Source: Streptosporangium saharense
GTDB taxonomy: Bacteria; Actinomycetota; Actinomycetes; Streptosporangiales; Streptosporangiaceae
DNA: 64,000 nt
Assembly (NCBI RefSeq): GCF_014203715.1
Contig: NZ_JACHJP010000011.1
Location: 1-64,000 of the forward strand
Reading direction: 5' to 3'
Shown: positions 1 to 7,782 of the stretch, piece by piece
Numbering within the stretch: position 1 is the stretch's first letter
Layout of the letters: the number at the start of each line of letters is the position of its first letter
Translations under genes and position numbers: made by a program
Notes under the pieces: model-generated
What the model was told of the DNA's origin: nothing
Seen by the model: the letters and a program-made list of their open reading frames with translations, nothing else
Databases searched by the model: none

Positions 1-1
1 G

Positions 2-199
2 GGGCCGACGACCAGAGAGATTCAGCAGCGGCGGCCGCGATCTCGCTGCCCGGTGTGCGGGCGAACATGGTGGGCGGGTCTGCAAAAGCGCGCCGATGCC
101 AAGTACTGCAGCCGGCGTTGCCGCACCGCGGCCTGGCGGGAGCGGCGAGGCGAGGTGCCCAAGTGGCTGGCCGATCTGCGGGCGCGCGCGAGCCGGTAG
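2..199 (+). CDS. C-terminal part of a zinc-finger protein (5' end outside window)
   Basis: An open frame enters from the left edge and stops at TAG 197-199, so the true start lies outside the window. The readable product has a CPVCG pair followed about 18 residues later by YCSRRC, which gives a four-cysteine zinc-binding knuckle. A basic tail follows (RTAAWRERR) and ends in an amphipathic helix. This arrangement is common at the C-terminus of small actinomycete DNA-binding or plasmid-related proteins. A similar CxxC...YC...C unit opens the coiled-coil protein at 11011. The frame fits the local codon bias, with G or C in most third positions. Function is unknown; zinc binding is inferred from cysteine spacing only. 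Confidence 0.6.
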   Translation, partial: GPTTREIQQRRPRSRCPVCGRTWWAGLQKRADAKYCSRRCRTAAWRERRGEVPKWLADLRARASR

Positions 200-226
200 C
201 GTTCGTGATCCGTCACGCGTTCAGGA

Positions 227-245
227 GGCGTCACGGTGTGACGCC
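227..245. terminator. Hairpin, possible terminator
   Basis: GGCGTCAC and GTGACGCC form a perfect 8-bp inverted repeat around a GGT loop, 28 bp after the stop of the zinc-finger gene. There is no T-tract, so it may be a simple hairpin or a protein-binding site instead. Confidence 0.3.
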
Positions 246-264
246 CGGACGTAACGGCTATCTC

Positions 265-289
265 CTAGGAGCTGTTTGGGGTTCGGATC
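265..289 (+). repeat. IS5-type left terminal inverted repeat
   Basis: This end contains AGGAGCTGTTTGGGGTTCGG and mirrors the right end at 1366-1390, where the reverse complement reads AGGAGCTGTTCAGAGTTCGG. Confidence 0.85.
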
Positions 290-336
290 TAGGTGAGGCC
301 GGAGAGCGGGCCGGCTGTGGCTGGTAGAACTCGGAC

Positions 337-1367
337 GTGGCGCGCTTTGATGTGACGGATGCCGAGTGGGTGTTGATCGAGCCGTATCTGCCGGTGGCGG
401 CTACCGGGCCGTTGCCGCGGCGGGTGCGCGATCAGTTCAATGGGATCCTGTGGCGCTTTCGCACCGGATCGGGCTGGCGTGATGTCCCGGAACGCTATGG
501 GTCTTGGTCCACGCTGTATTCCCGGTTCAACGGCTGGGCCAAGGCCGGGGTGTTCCAGGACCTGATGGACGCGCTGATCGCCGAGGCCGCCTCGCGCGGG
601 CAGGTTGGGCTGGAGGTGGTCAGCGTGGACTCCACCATCGTGCGGGCCCATCAGGACTCGGCCGGGCTGGCGGTGGCCGGGGAGACCCTGGATGCTCTGG
701 AACAGGCACTGACCGAGGAAAAAGGGGCTCCCCTTCCGGAGCAGCCGCCGGTGCTGCGGGTAATGCGCCGCAGGTCACCTCCAGCGCGGACGATGCGGAT
801 AATGCGGACGCGTCGCCGGGCCGGGATCGTGCCGCCGTACGGCGACGCCGCAGGGCCCGGGCAAAGGCTGCCGGGCTTGGCCGATCCCGGGGCGGGCTGA
901 GCAGCAAGATCCATGCCGCAGTCGATGCCACCGGGCTGCCGTTGGCCTTCATGCTCACGCCCGGCCAAGCCGCCGACTGCCCGCGCTTCGTCACCGTCCT
1001 GAACAAGATCCGTATTCCCGGCCGGGTCGGGCGGCCGCGTACCCGCCCTGCCGCGGTGGCGGCGGACAAGGCCTACTCCTCCCGCGCCAACCGCTCCTAT
1101 CTGAGGAAACGCCACGTCAAGGCGGTCATTCCCGAGAAGAGGGACCAGGCTGCCAACCGCAGGAGGAAAGGCAGCCAGGGCGGTCGGCCCGTCAGCCACG
1201 ACTCCGATCTCTACAAGGAGCGCAACACCGTTGAACGATGCTTCCAGAAGATCAAGTCCTGGCGCGGTCTGGCCACCCGTTATGACAAAGCCCCGGAAAG
1301 CTACGAAGCTGGACTCCACCTCCAAGGCTCGATCATGTGGCTGAAGCTCCTCACCTCAACCACATGA
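337..1367 (+). CDS. IS5-family transposase, two frames joined by a -1 shift
   Basis: DDE transposase. The first frame (GTG 337) reads MARFDVTDAEWVLIEPYLPV, GWRDVPERYGSW and VSVDSTIVRAHQ. That covers the DUF4096-like N-terminus and the first catalytic Asp (VDST). Homology then leaves this frame and continues in the -1 frame: GRSRGGLSSKIHAAVDA, the second Asp in DKAYSS, and the final Glu in ERNTVERCFQKIK, with stop at 1365-1367. The switch maps near 719-727, where AAAAA is followed by GGGG in a Glu-Lys-Gly context, a plausible slip site. Splitting the transposase over two frames is normal for the IS427 subgroup, so the element may be active through programmed frameshifting. A simple disabling indel is the alternative. 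Confidence 0.8.
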
Positions 1368-1390
1368 TCCGAACTCTGAACAGCTCCTGG
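1366..1390 (-). repeat. IS5-type right terminal inverted repeat
   Basis: Imperfect inverted copy of 265-289. It overlaps the last bases of the transposase stop codon region, which is typical for compact insertion sequences. Confidence 0.85.
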
Positions 1391-2037
1391 GTCCGATGCC
1401 CGAGCCGCCGGACGACGACGGCGCATAGAAGGTGGCGATCAGGCCGGAGCGGCTTCGGTCAGGGGGGACGGCCATGGTGAAGGACGCGGAGAGCCCGCGC
1501 TCCAAGTGGCGGGGATCGGTCGGCCTGAGCGAGTCGCCCTACCGGGCATGATCATCCGCGCACGGGCAGGCCATAGGACGCTGCCAGGCGACCGAGGGCC
1601 GCGCTCAGCGCGGTCAACTGGGATGAGGTGAGCTCGGCGGCGAGTTTCTCGTCGAGAGCGAGCGCCATGGCGGTGCATTCCGCAAGGAGGTCGCGCCCCT
1701 TGGCGGTGAGACTCAGGACCTGGCGGCGGCGAGGATGCCCCCAGGAGCGCGAGCCGCAGGAGCCCAGATCCCGCGGCTCTTCCCCTGCGGGCCGGGACTG
1801 GCGCGGCGTCGACCTCGGTGTCCGTGACGAAAAGATCGAGGATGTCCTCGATCTGTTCGCGCGGCTGATGACCACCAAGTTGATCGGCCCGGCCCGCTGC
1901 AAGTCCGCCGACAAGCGCCTGTGAATGCTGACGCAGGGGGCTGGAGCGGGCCTCCACGCTGGTGCCCCAAGACTGGACGCGGCCGGGGTCATCGCGGCGG
2001 GGTTGGTGGTGATGTCGGATTCGCCGTCGGGGGCACC
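1391..2037. other. Degenerate region between IS element and tetR
   Basis: No intact gene is supported here. On the minus strand, 1555-1740 is the C-terminal part of a MarR-type regulator, listed separately. On the plus strand, roughly 1800-1924 reads as a coherent helix-like tail (RDEKIEDVLDLFARLMTTKL, ending at TGA 1922-1924) with normal codon bias but no start and no recognised family. The mixture of short homologous scraps in both directions next to an insertion sequence suggests old deletions. Confidence 0.5.
1555..1740 (-). pseudogene. MarR-family regulator remnant (C-terminal third)
   Basis: The frame reads RRRQVLSLTAKGRDLLAEC, then a long amphipathic helix, and stops at 1552-1554. This is the wing and dimerisation helix of MarR proteins, whose wing strand typically ends D-x-RRR-x-V-x-LT-x-KG. 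The helix-turn-helix that should precede it is missing; upstream sequence in this frame is low-complexity and has no homology I recognise. The remnant probably lost its 5' half by deletion near the insertion sequence. Confidence 0.6.
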
Positions 2038-2754
2038 TCAGATGCCGAGGCGGGTGGCGATGCCGTCGAGGAGGCAGTCGAGGCCGAGGTCGAACTGCCA
2101 TGCGGCGTCGTCTTTACGGGTGGCGGTGCGCAGGTAGTCCTGGAAGGTCGGATAACGGCCGGTCCGCATGTGCCACATCATGAGCGGGGCGAGGTCGTCG
2201 CGCAGTTCGGCTCCGCCGGACAGGCTCTGCTCGCTCACGAGAGTGCTGACGGCGCTTTCGTGGCTCATAGCGCCGTGCACGTAGGCGTCCACGGCGCGAA
2301 AGACGCTCATCATCGTGTCGGCGTCCAGGCCGAGACCGTCGAGTGCCGCCAGAGCCTGTTCGGCCACGGTCATCCGGTTCGGCGTGAGGGAGAGTTTGGC
2401 CTGCGGGGGCAGCTGGGCCAGCCATCGGTGGCGGAGCATCAGCTCGCGGGTCAGCACGGCCAGGGTGCGCAGGCTCGGCCGCCAGCCGAGGCCGGAGGGT
2501 AGCCGCAGGTCGGCGTAGACGTGATCGACCATGAGTTCCAGCAGGTCGTCCTTGCCGGACACGTGACGGTAGGGCGCCATGGGGGCCACGCCCAGGTCGG
2601 TGGCCAGGCGGCGCATGGTGATGGCCTCCAGGCCCTCGGCGTCGGCGATTGCGACAGCCGTCGTGGCGATGCGCTGCGGCGACAGTGTCTGGCGGGGAGC
2701 AGGTGAGGGGCGCTCCAGCCGCTCCCAGAGAAATGCGTTCTTCTCAGCCGCCAT
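2038..2754 (-). CDS. TetR/AcrR-family repressor with TetR_C-type ligand domain
   Basis: A 238-residue repressor. Residues about 28-75 form the helix-turn-helix (TTAVAIADAEGLEAITMRRL, LGVAPMAPYRHVSGKDDL). The rest is an all-helical ligand-binding and dimer domain of the TetR_C_1 type, as in tetracycline-repressor-like proteins. It is divergent from the FMN reductase gene at 2866. The shared 111-bp gap holds two nested inverted repeats (2779-2851) that are its likely operators. It probably represses both itself and the reductase / MFS / monooxygenase / epoxide hydrolase operon until a small aromatic or quinone-like compound binds. The ligand is inferred only from the enzymes. Confidence 0.9.
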   Translation of the reverse strand: MAAEKNAFLWERLERPSPAPRQTLSPQRIATTAVAIADAEGLEAITMRRLATDLGVAPMAPYRHVSGKDDLLELMVDHVYADLRLPSGLGWRPSLRTLAVLTRELMLRHRWLAQLPPQAKLSLTPNRMTVAEQALAALDGLGLDADTMMSVFRAVDAYVHGAMSHESAVSTLVSEQSLSGGAELRDDLAPLMMWHMRTGRYPTFQDYLRTATRKDDAAWQFDLGLDCLLDGIATRLGI

Positions 2755-2778
2755 ACCGTCCGTCCCTTCCTCGCGTTC

Positions 2779-2851
2779 GTGTACAACGTATCAGCAGTAG
2801 ACAATGTACACATCCATGTGTACGTTGTCTCTCGCTCGATACGTTGTACAC
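2779..2851. promoter_or_regulatory. Two nested palindromic operators between tetR and the detox operon
   Basis: An outer perfect inverted repeat, GTGTACAACGTATC (2779-2792) and GATACGTTGTACAC (2838-2851), encloses an inner one, GACAATGTACACAT (2800-2813) and ATGTGTACGTTGTC (2816-2829), with a single mismatch. All arms are variants of one half-site around GTACGTTGT, so four half-sites of one regulator fit. The location between divergent promoters suits autoregulation by the TetR protein at 2038-2754. The right outer arm ends 14 bp before the reductase start. Confidence 0.75.
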
Positions 2852-2865
2852 ATCTGAGGAGTGTC

Positions 2866-3447
2866 ATGCTGAACATCGCGGTCATTCTCGGCAGCACCCG
2901 TGACGGCCGTTTCGGCCCCGCCGTGGCCGGCTGGGTCATGGATCACCTGGACCGGCGCGGCGACATGAGCGCCGACCTGATCGACCTGGTCGAGACCCCG
3001 CTGCCGACCGTCTTCCCGGTGCTCGGCCAGCCGCCCGCCACGCAGGAGGCCAAGGACCTGCTGGCGGCCGTCTCCCCGCGGATGGCGGCGGCCGACGCCT
3101 TCGTCATCGTGACCCCCGAGTACAACCACAGCTTCCCGGCAGTGTTGAAGAACGCCATCGACTGGCACACCACCGAGTGGCACGCCAAACCTGTCGCGTT
3201 CGTCTCCTACGGCGCCTTCTCCGCCGGGCTGCGCGCCGTCGAACACCTGCGGCTGGTCCTGGCAGAACTGCACGCCGTCACCATCCGCGACAGCGTCGGC
3301 CTGCAGCACCCCTGGGCGCAGTTCGACAGCGACGGCAAGGCCGTGGACCTGGCCGCCGACGCCGCCGCCAAGGTTATGCTGGACCGGCTCGCCTGGTGGG
3401 CGCAGACGCTGCGCGAGGCCAGGACCGCCCGCCCCTACGCCGCCTGA
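2866..3447 (+). CDS. NADPH-dependent FMN reductase (flavodoxin-like)
   Basis: A 193-residue flavoprotein of the NADPH_dep_FMN_red family (azoreductase/chromate-quinone reductase type). The phosphate-binding loop is GSTRDGRFG near residues 9-17, and the isoalloxazine-contacting signature is TPEYNHSFPAVLKNAIDW near residues 83-100. ATG 2866 is preferred over an upstream in-frame start because GAGGA sits 5 bp in front of it and the upstream option would cross the operators. It probably reduces quinones or azo/nitro compounds with FMN and NAD(P)H. It is the first gene of an operon; the MFS exporter starts 6 bp after its stop. Confidence 0.9.
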   Translation: MLNIAVILGSTRDGRFGPAVAGWVMDHLDRRGDMSADLIDLVETPLPTVFPVLGQPPATQEAKDLLAAVSPRMAAADAFVIVTPEYNHSFPAVLKNAIDWHTTEWHAKPVAFVSYGAFSAGLRAVEHLRLVLAELHAVTIRDSVGLQHPWAQFDSDGKAVDLAADAAAKVMLDRLAWWAQTLREARTARPYAA

Positions 3448-3453
3448 ACCGCC

Positions 3454-4965
3454 ATGACCCGTTCCGGTGTCTTCGGACTGCTCATCGGCATGTTCCTGGC
3501 CATGCTCGACGGACTGATCGTGGGCACCGCGCTGCCCACGATCGCCGGTGAACTCGGCGGCCTGGACCTGCTGCCCTGGGTGGTGACCGCGTACATGCTC
3601 GCCGGCGCGGCCACCACCCCCCTGTGGGGCAAGCTCGGTGACCTGCTCGGCCGCAAGGCCACCTTCATCGCCTCCATCACGGTCTTCCTGGCCGGGTCCG
3701 CGCTCTGCGGCCTGGCCCAGGACATGGCCCAGCTCATCGCCTTCCGCGCCGTCCAGGGCCTAGGCGCGGGCGGGCTCATGGTCGGCGCGCTGGCCATCAT
3801 CGGCGTGCTGGTCCCGCCCCGCGACAGCGGCCGGCTGCAGTCGATGATCGGCGTCATCATGCCGGTCGCCTACGTCGGCGGGCCGCTGCTGGGCGGCCTG
3901 CTCACCGACCACCTCAGCTGGCGCTGGACCTTCTACGTCAACCTGCCCCTCGGCGCCCTCGCCCTGCTGCTCATCCTCACCCGCATCCACCTGCCGCCCG
4001 CCGAACGCCACCGTCCCCGCATCGACTACGCCGGAGCAGCCCTGTTGACCGTCGCCATCGTGGCCCTGACCCTGCTGGCGGGCGGGACCTCCTGGCTCCT
4101 CGGCGCGATCGGGCTGCTCGCCCTGGCCGCCTTCGTGGCCGTGGAACGCCGGACGGCCGAGCCGATCATCCCGCCCCGGCTGTTCGCCGACCGCGACTTC
4201 ACCATTGCCCAGGTGCTCAGCTTCCTGGTCGGCGCGGTGATGCTCACCGTGACCACCTACCTGCCGCAGTACCTGCAGTTCGTCCAGGGATCCTCCCCGG
4301 CGGCCAGCGGCATGCTGCTGCTCCCGCTGATGTTCGCCATGCTCGGCGCCCAGTTGGTCACCGGCCGTCTCATCAGCGCCAACGGCCGCTACCGGATCTA
4401 CCCGATCCTCGGCGCAGCGCTCACGGTCGCGGGTGCGCTGGCCCTGCTCCGGCTCGACGCCGACACGCCCGCCGCCCTCGCCTCCGCCCTCACCCTGCCC
4501 ATCGGGGCGGGGATCGGCTTGGTGATGCAGAGCACCACCCTGATCACCATGAACAGCGCCGACCCCCGCGACATGGGCGCCGCCAGCGGCACGCTCACGC
4601 TGCTGCGCACCATCGGCGGCTCACTCGGCATCGCCCTGCTGGGCACCCTGTACGCCGCCCGCATGCACACCGGCCTGACCTCCCACCTGGGGTCGGCCAC
4701 GGCCGACCGGCTGGCCGCAGGCGGCGAGCTCACGCCCGCCCTCCTGCCGGATCTGCCCGCGCAGACCGCCGACGCCGTCCGGCTCGCCGTCACCGACGGC
4801 CTGCACGTCATCCTGGCCGGCGTCGCCGCGCTCGCGGTGATCGCCTTCGCCCTCTCCTGGCTCATCCGCGAGACCCCGCTGCGGGCCGTCACCACCCCAC
4901 AAACCGCCTCCGAGCATGAAGCGGACGGGCGCTCACCCGAAATCCGGCAGCACACCCCGAGATGA
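3454..4965 (+). CDS. MFS drug exporter, DHA2 (EmrB/QacA) type
   Basis: A 503-residue proton-coupled exporter with about 14 hydrophobic segments. The family motifs are visible: GKLGDLLGRK (motif A, between TM2 and TM3), RAVQGLGAGG (motif B, TM4) and the glycine-rich motif C in TM5 (MPVAYVGGPLLGG, followed by WRWTFYVNLP). The D1-like signature LDGLIVGTALPTIA lies in TM1, as in 14-TM QacA-type pumps. It acts in the plasma membrane, probably exporting the compound sensed by the TetR repressor. The next gene starts inside its stop codon (ATGA, 4962-4965), so translation is coupled. Confidence 0.92.
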   Translation: MTRSGVFGLLIGMFLAMLDGLIVGTALPTIAGELGGLDLLPWVVTAYMLAGAATTPLWGKLGDLLGRKATFIASITVFLAGSALCGLAQDMAQLIAFRAVQGLGAGGLMVGALAIIGVLVPPRDSGRLQSMIGVIMPVAYVGGPLLGGLLTDHLSWRWTFYVNLPLGALALLLILTRIHLPPAERHRPRIDYAGAALLTVAIVALTLLAGGTSWLLGAIGLLALAAFVAVERRTAEPIIPPRLFADRDFTIAQVLSFLVGAVMLTVTTYLPQYLQFVQGSSPAASGMLLLPLMFAMLGAQLVTGRLISANGRYRIYPILGAALTVAGALALLRLDADTPAALASALTLPIGAGIGLVMQSTTLITMNSADPRDMGAASGTLTLLRTIGGSLGIALLGTLYAARMHTGLTSHLGSATADRLAAGGELTPALLPDLPAQTADAVRLAVTDGLHVILAGVAALAVIAFALSWLIRETPLRAVTTPQTASEHEADGRSPEIRQHTPR

Positions 4966-5324
4966 CGAAACGAGACACCAACATGCGCGTGATGATCCGC
5001 TACACGGTCCGGGCCGACGCGGTGGACCGGAGCCTGGACCTGCTCCGCGCCGTCTACGACGAACTGGCGCAGACCCGCCCCCACGGGTTGCACTACGACA
5101 CCTACCAACTCGACGACCAGGCAAGCTTCGTCGCCATCATCGACTCCGACGGTCACCCGGCCTCCGCGCCACACCATCGCCTGGCCTCCTTCCAGCGCTA
5201 TCGGGCCGCGCTGTCAGCGATCTGCGTCGACGGCCCCACCGTGCACGTCCTCAGCGAAGCCGGCTCCTACCACTGCGACCGGACCGCGCCCACCGCCTCC
5301 AGCGACACCGAGAGAACATCATGA
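4962..5324 (+). CDS. Antibiotic-biosynthesis-monooxygenase-like dimeric barrel protein
   Basis: A 120-residue protein with a ferredoxin-like alpha/beta barrel pattern: a first strand MRVMIRYTVR, a helix with VDRSLDLLRAVYDELA, a strand HYDTYQLDD and a second strand FVAIID. This fits the ABM or dimeric alpha-beta barrel superfamily, whose members oxidise quinols or act as small binding proteins. ATG 4962 overlaps the MFS stop; ATG 4983 (MRVMIRY) is an alternative start closer to the conserved fold. The C-terminal 25 residues are polar and probably disordered. Exact chemistry cannot be assigned. Confidence 0.65.
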   Translation: MTKRDTNMRVMIRYTVRADAVDRSLDLLRAVYDELAQTRPHGLHYDTYQLDDQASFVAIIDSDGHPASAPHHRLASFQRYRAALSAICVDGPTVHVLSEAGSYHCDRTAPTASSDTERTS

Positions 5325-6430
5325 TCAAGCCTTTCCGCATCGACATCCCGCAAGCCGATCTGGACGATCTGGCCACCCGACTGGTCCGCATCCGATGGCC
5401 CGACGAACTGCCGGACGCGGGCTGGGACTACGGCATCCCCCTGCACCGGGTGAAGGCACTGGCCGAACACTGGCGCACCTCCTACGACTGGCGCGAGCAC
5501 GAGGCTCTGCTGAACCAGCACGCGCACTTCACCACGACCATCGACGGGCAGCACCTCCACTTCCTGCACCAGCGCTCGCCCGAGCCGGACGCGCTGCCGC
5601 TGATCCTCACCCATGGCTGGCCAGGCTCCTTCGTGGAATTCCTCGACGTGATCGGCCCGTTGACCGACCCGCGCGCCCACGGCGGCGACCCCGCCCAGGC
5701 GTTCCACCTGGTCATCCCGTCCATTCCCGGCTTCGGCCTGTCCGGACCCACCCTCCAGCGAGGCTGGGACGTCCATCGCATCGCCCGCGCCTGGGCCGAA
5801 CTCATGCATCGGCTCGGCTACGACCACTACGGCGCCCAGGGCGGAGACTGGGGAGCCGCCATCTCCCGCGCGCTCGGCGCGACCGCCCCCGACCACGTCG
5901 TCGGCGTCCACCTCAACTTCCTGCCCACACCCCCACCCCCCGGCGCCGTACCCGAACTGTCCACAGCCGACCTCGCCCGCCTCGACCGGACCAGGCACTA
6001 CCTCGCCCACCGGCCCGGCTACCACGTGCTGCAGTCCACCCACCCGCAGACCCTCGCATACGCGCTGACCGACTCACCCGCCGGCCAACTGGCCTGGATC
6101 GCCGAGAAGTTCACCGAATGGAGCGACCCGGCCTCCAGCATCAGCGACGATCGCCTGCTCACCAACGTGATGCTCTACTGGCTCACCGCCACCGCGGGTT
6201 CCTCCGCACGCATCTACCACGACAGCCCTGCCGGCCCACTGCCATGCCCGACACCGATCGGGGTGGCGGTCTTCGCCCACGACATCATCCTGCCCGTCCG
6301 CCCGATCGCCGAACGGACCTACCACGTCACGCACTGGAGCGAGTTCGACAGCGGCGGTCACTTCCCCGCCCTGGAAACGCCCACCACGTTCGTCGACGAC
6401 GTCCGGGCATTCTTCCACGACCTGCGCTGA
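5321..6430 (+). CDS. Epoxide hydrolase (EHN-type alpha/beta hydrolase)
   Basis: A 369-residue enzyme that opens epoxides to diols. It has the N-terminal epoxide hydrolase domain (residues 1-110, starting MIKPFRIDIPQADLDDLATR), the oxyanion motif HGWPGS at 98-103, the nucleophile Asp176 in GAQGGDWG, and the catalytic His in GGHFPALE near the C-terminus. Length and layout match microsomal-type bacterial epoxide hydrolases. ATG 5321 overlaps the previous stop (ATGA), so it is the fourth coupled gene of the TetR-controlled operon. Together with a reductase and an exporter this suggests defence against, or use of, a reactive aromatic or epoxide-containing compound. Confidence 0.92.
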   Translation: MIKPFRIDIPQADLDDLATRLVRIRWPDELPDAGWDYGIPLHRVKALAEHWRTSYDWREHEALLNQHAHFTTTIDGQHLHFLHQRSPEPDALPLILTHGWPGSFVEFLDVIGPLTDPRAHGGDPAQAFHLVIPSIPGFGLSGPTLQRGWDVHRIARAWAELMHRLGYDHYGAQGGDWGAAISRALGATAPDHVVGVHLNFLPTPPPPGAVPELSTADLARLDRTRHYLAHRPGYHVLQSTHPQTLAYALTDSPAGQLAWIAEKFTEWSDPASSISDDRLLTNVMLYWLTATAGSSARIYHDSPAGPLPCPTPIGVAVFAHDIILPVRPIAERTYHVTHWSEFDSGGHFPALETPTTFVDDVRAFFHDLR

Positions 6431-6600
6431 CACGAAGGAGAGCCAGAGGACAGGCAGCCGTTGGCGCTGCAAATGATCGCGATACTCGCTACGGCGGCCG
6501 CGCTCCCTTTGGGGTAGGCGGGCCGCCCATCCTGTGCGCCTCAGCACACGTGCGATTCGACTCTGGAAAGTAGTGACTAGGGACGAGGCGATGAGTTCCT

Positions 6601-6700
6601 AGATAACCTTCGTTATCTGGCAAGAACAAGATCATATGGCGATGGTGAGCTGCGGATCGCCCCCTCCGTAAAGCCGGTTCGATTCCTGGTTATCTGGCAA
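6601..6700. repeat. Putative recombination core sites before the tyrosine recombinase
   Basis: AGATAAC (6601-6607) and GTTATCT (6612-6618) form a 7-bp inverted repeat with a 4-bp spacer. The 12-mer GTTATCTGGCAA occurs at 6612-6623 and again at 6689-6700, 77 bp apart. Short inverted arms around a small spacer plus a direct copy resemble core and arm sites of tyrosine recombinases. Just before the second copy lies GGTTCGATTCC, which looks like the T-loop of a tRNA gene, although the stem does not pair well. An att site at a former tRNA 3' end is possible; this is inference. Confidence 0.45.
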
Positions 6701-6723
6701 CTTGCTGAATGGGAGGCGTTGCG

Positions 6724-7650
6724 GTGGACCCGGTGATCGTCGAACAGCTCGGCAGGGAGCATCCCTTGTCGGTCCATCTGGACGACTTCCTCACCGACCA
6801 GAAAACCGCGGGCGCCTCCCAGCACACCGTGCGCGCCTACCGTGGCGACCTTCTCCAATTCACCGCGCACCACGATGGGGAGGTCGGCGAGATCACCACC
6901 GCGCCGATCCGGGCCTTCCTGGCAGAGATCGCTGAGCTGTCGGCTGCAACTCGCAAGCGCAAGCGCGCCGCCGTCTCCTCCTTCTGCAGATGGGCCGTGC
7001 GCCAAGACCGGCTCGACATCAACCCCATGGACAAGATCGACACCATCAAGGTGCCCAGGACCCTGCCGCGCCCCGCCAAGGCAGTCGATGTCGCCAAGGT
7101 CCTGGGCTCGATCTGCAGCCGGCGCCCCCGCAAGGACGTGCCCCTGGATCGGCTCCGCGACCGGGTCCTGTTCGAGACGATCTACGTGTGCGGAGCGCGG
7201 GCCGCCGAAGTCTGCGGCCTCGACCTGGACGACTTCGACCTGCGCCAGGACGACGAACATGTCCGCATCCACGGCAAAGGCGGAGCTGTCCGCACGGTGC
7301 TCCTCGATGACCGCGGCTATGTCGCGCTGCTCAAGCTCTACCTGGCCCGGGCCGGCTACCGGCACGGGCCCGCCTTCCGCGCCAGCATCAACGGCTCAGG
7401 CGGGTCGCTGTCCTACGACGCCGCCCACCACCGCTGGGAGAACTACTGCCACGCGGCCGGGGTTGAGATCGACATCCACCAGCTCCGCCACGCCCACGCC
7501 ACCGAACTCATCAACGCCGGCGTCTCCATCGAAGCCGTCCGCCGCCGCCTCAGCCACGCCTCCACCGAGACCACCCAGCTGTACACCCTGCTGGCCGACG
7601 AGGTCGCTGACGCCGAAATTCGCGCCGCCCGCCGCCGGGACCGCCACTGA
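6724..7650 (+). CDS. Tyrosine recombinase / integrase (XerC-D-like)
   Basis: A 308-residue site-specific recombinase that cuts and rejoins DNA through a phosphotyrosine. The N-terminal SAM-like core-binding domain spans about 10-95 (HLDDFLTDQKTAGASQHTVRAYRGDL). The catalytic domain shows all key residues: Arg in GARAAEVCGL, Lys in HGKGGAVRTV, HxxR in HQLRHAHATELINAG, His in LSHAS and the Tyr nucleophile in TTQLYT. GTG 6724 is chosen because GGAGG lies 7 bp upstream; ATG 6709 would start inside that ribosome site. Putative recombination sites lie immediately upstream, so this is probably the integrase of a mobile element whose other genes are decayed. Confidence 0.9.
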   Translation: MDPVIVEQLGREHPLSVHLDDFLTDQKTAGASQHTVRAYRGDLLQFTAHHDGEVGEITTAPIRAFLAEIAELSAATRKRKRAAVSSFCRWAVRQDRLDINPMDKIDTIKVPRTLPRPAKAVDVAKVLGSICSRRPRKDVPLDRLRDRVLFETIYVCGARAAEVCGLDLDDFDLRQDDEHVRIHGKGGAVRTVLLDDRGYVALLKLYLARAGYRHGPAFRASINGSGGSLSYDAAHHRWENYCHAAGVEIDIHQLRHAHATELINAGVSIEAVRRRLSHASTETTQLYTLLADEVADAEIRAARRRDRH

Positions 7651-7782
7651 CCTACACTCCACCGCGCACATCTCGCCCTCCTCAATCAAGATCAATCTCA
7701 GCGATAACTACTGTCCGTAGGTTCCCCAACCCCGGTTCACACACGGCTTTTCGCTGTCCAGCCTCTATCGCCTGTCCGTGAC

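Larger units (their letters stand above)
265..1390 (+). mobile_element. IS5-family insertion sequence
   Basis: The element is bounded by near-matching terminal inverted repeats (265-289 and 1366-1390; 21 of 25 positions match; shared core AGGAGCTGTT plus GTTCGGATC). It contains one transposase read in two frames. Its size of about 1.1 kb and the protein family fit the IS427-type branch of IS5. A short target duplication (TA is usual for the group) cannot be seen cleanly, so the exact outer base is uncertain and a later rearrangement of one flank is possible. The right flank runs into a degenerate region with a MarR remnant. Confidence 0.85.

Noticed and set aside
1800..1924. C-terminal-like plus-strand peptide that might be a serine-recombinase tail
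   Set aside because: The usual LYGRR-type signature is absent and there is no start; left as unexplained sequence.
5395..6573. 392-codon frame overlapping the epoxide hydrolase gene
   Set aside because: Arg/Pro/His-rich +1 shadow of the hydrolase; the other frame carries HGWPGS and GGDWG motifs.
6661..6700. Possible tRNA gene (GGTTCGATTCC T-loop-like)
   Set aside because: The flanking stem does not pair properly and no anticodon or D arm was found upstream; kept only as a hint for an attachment site.
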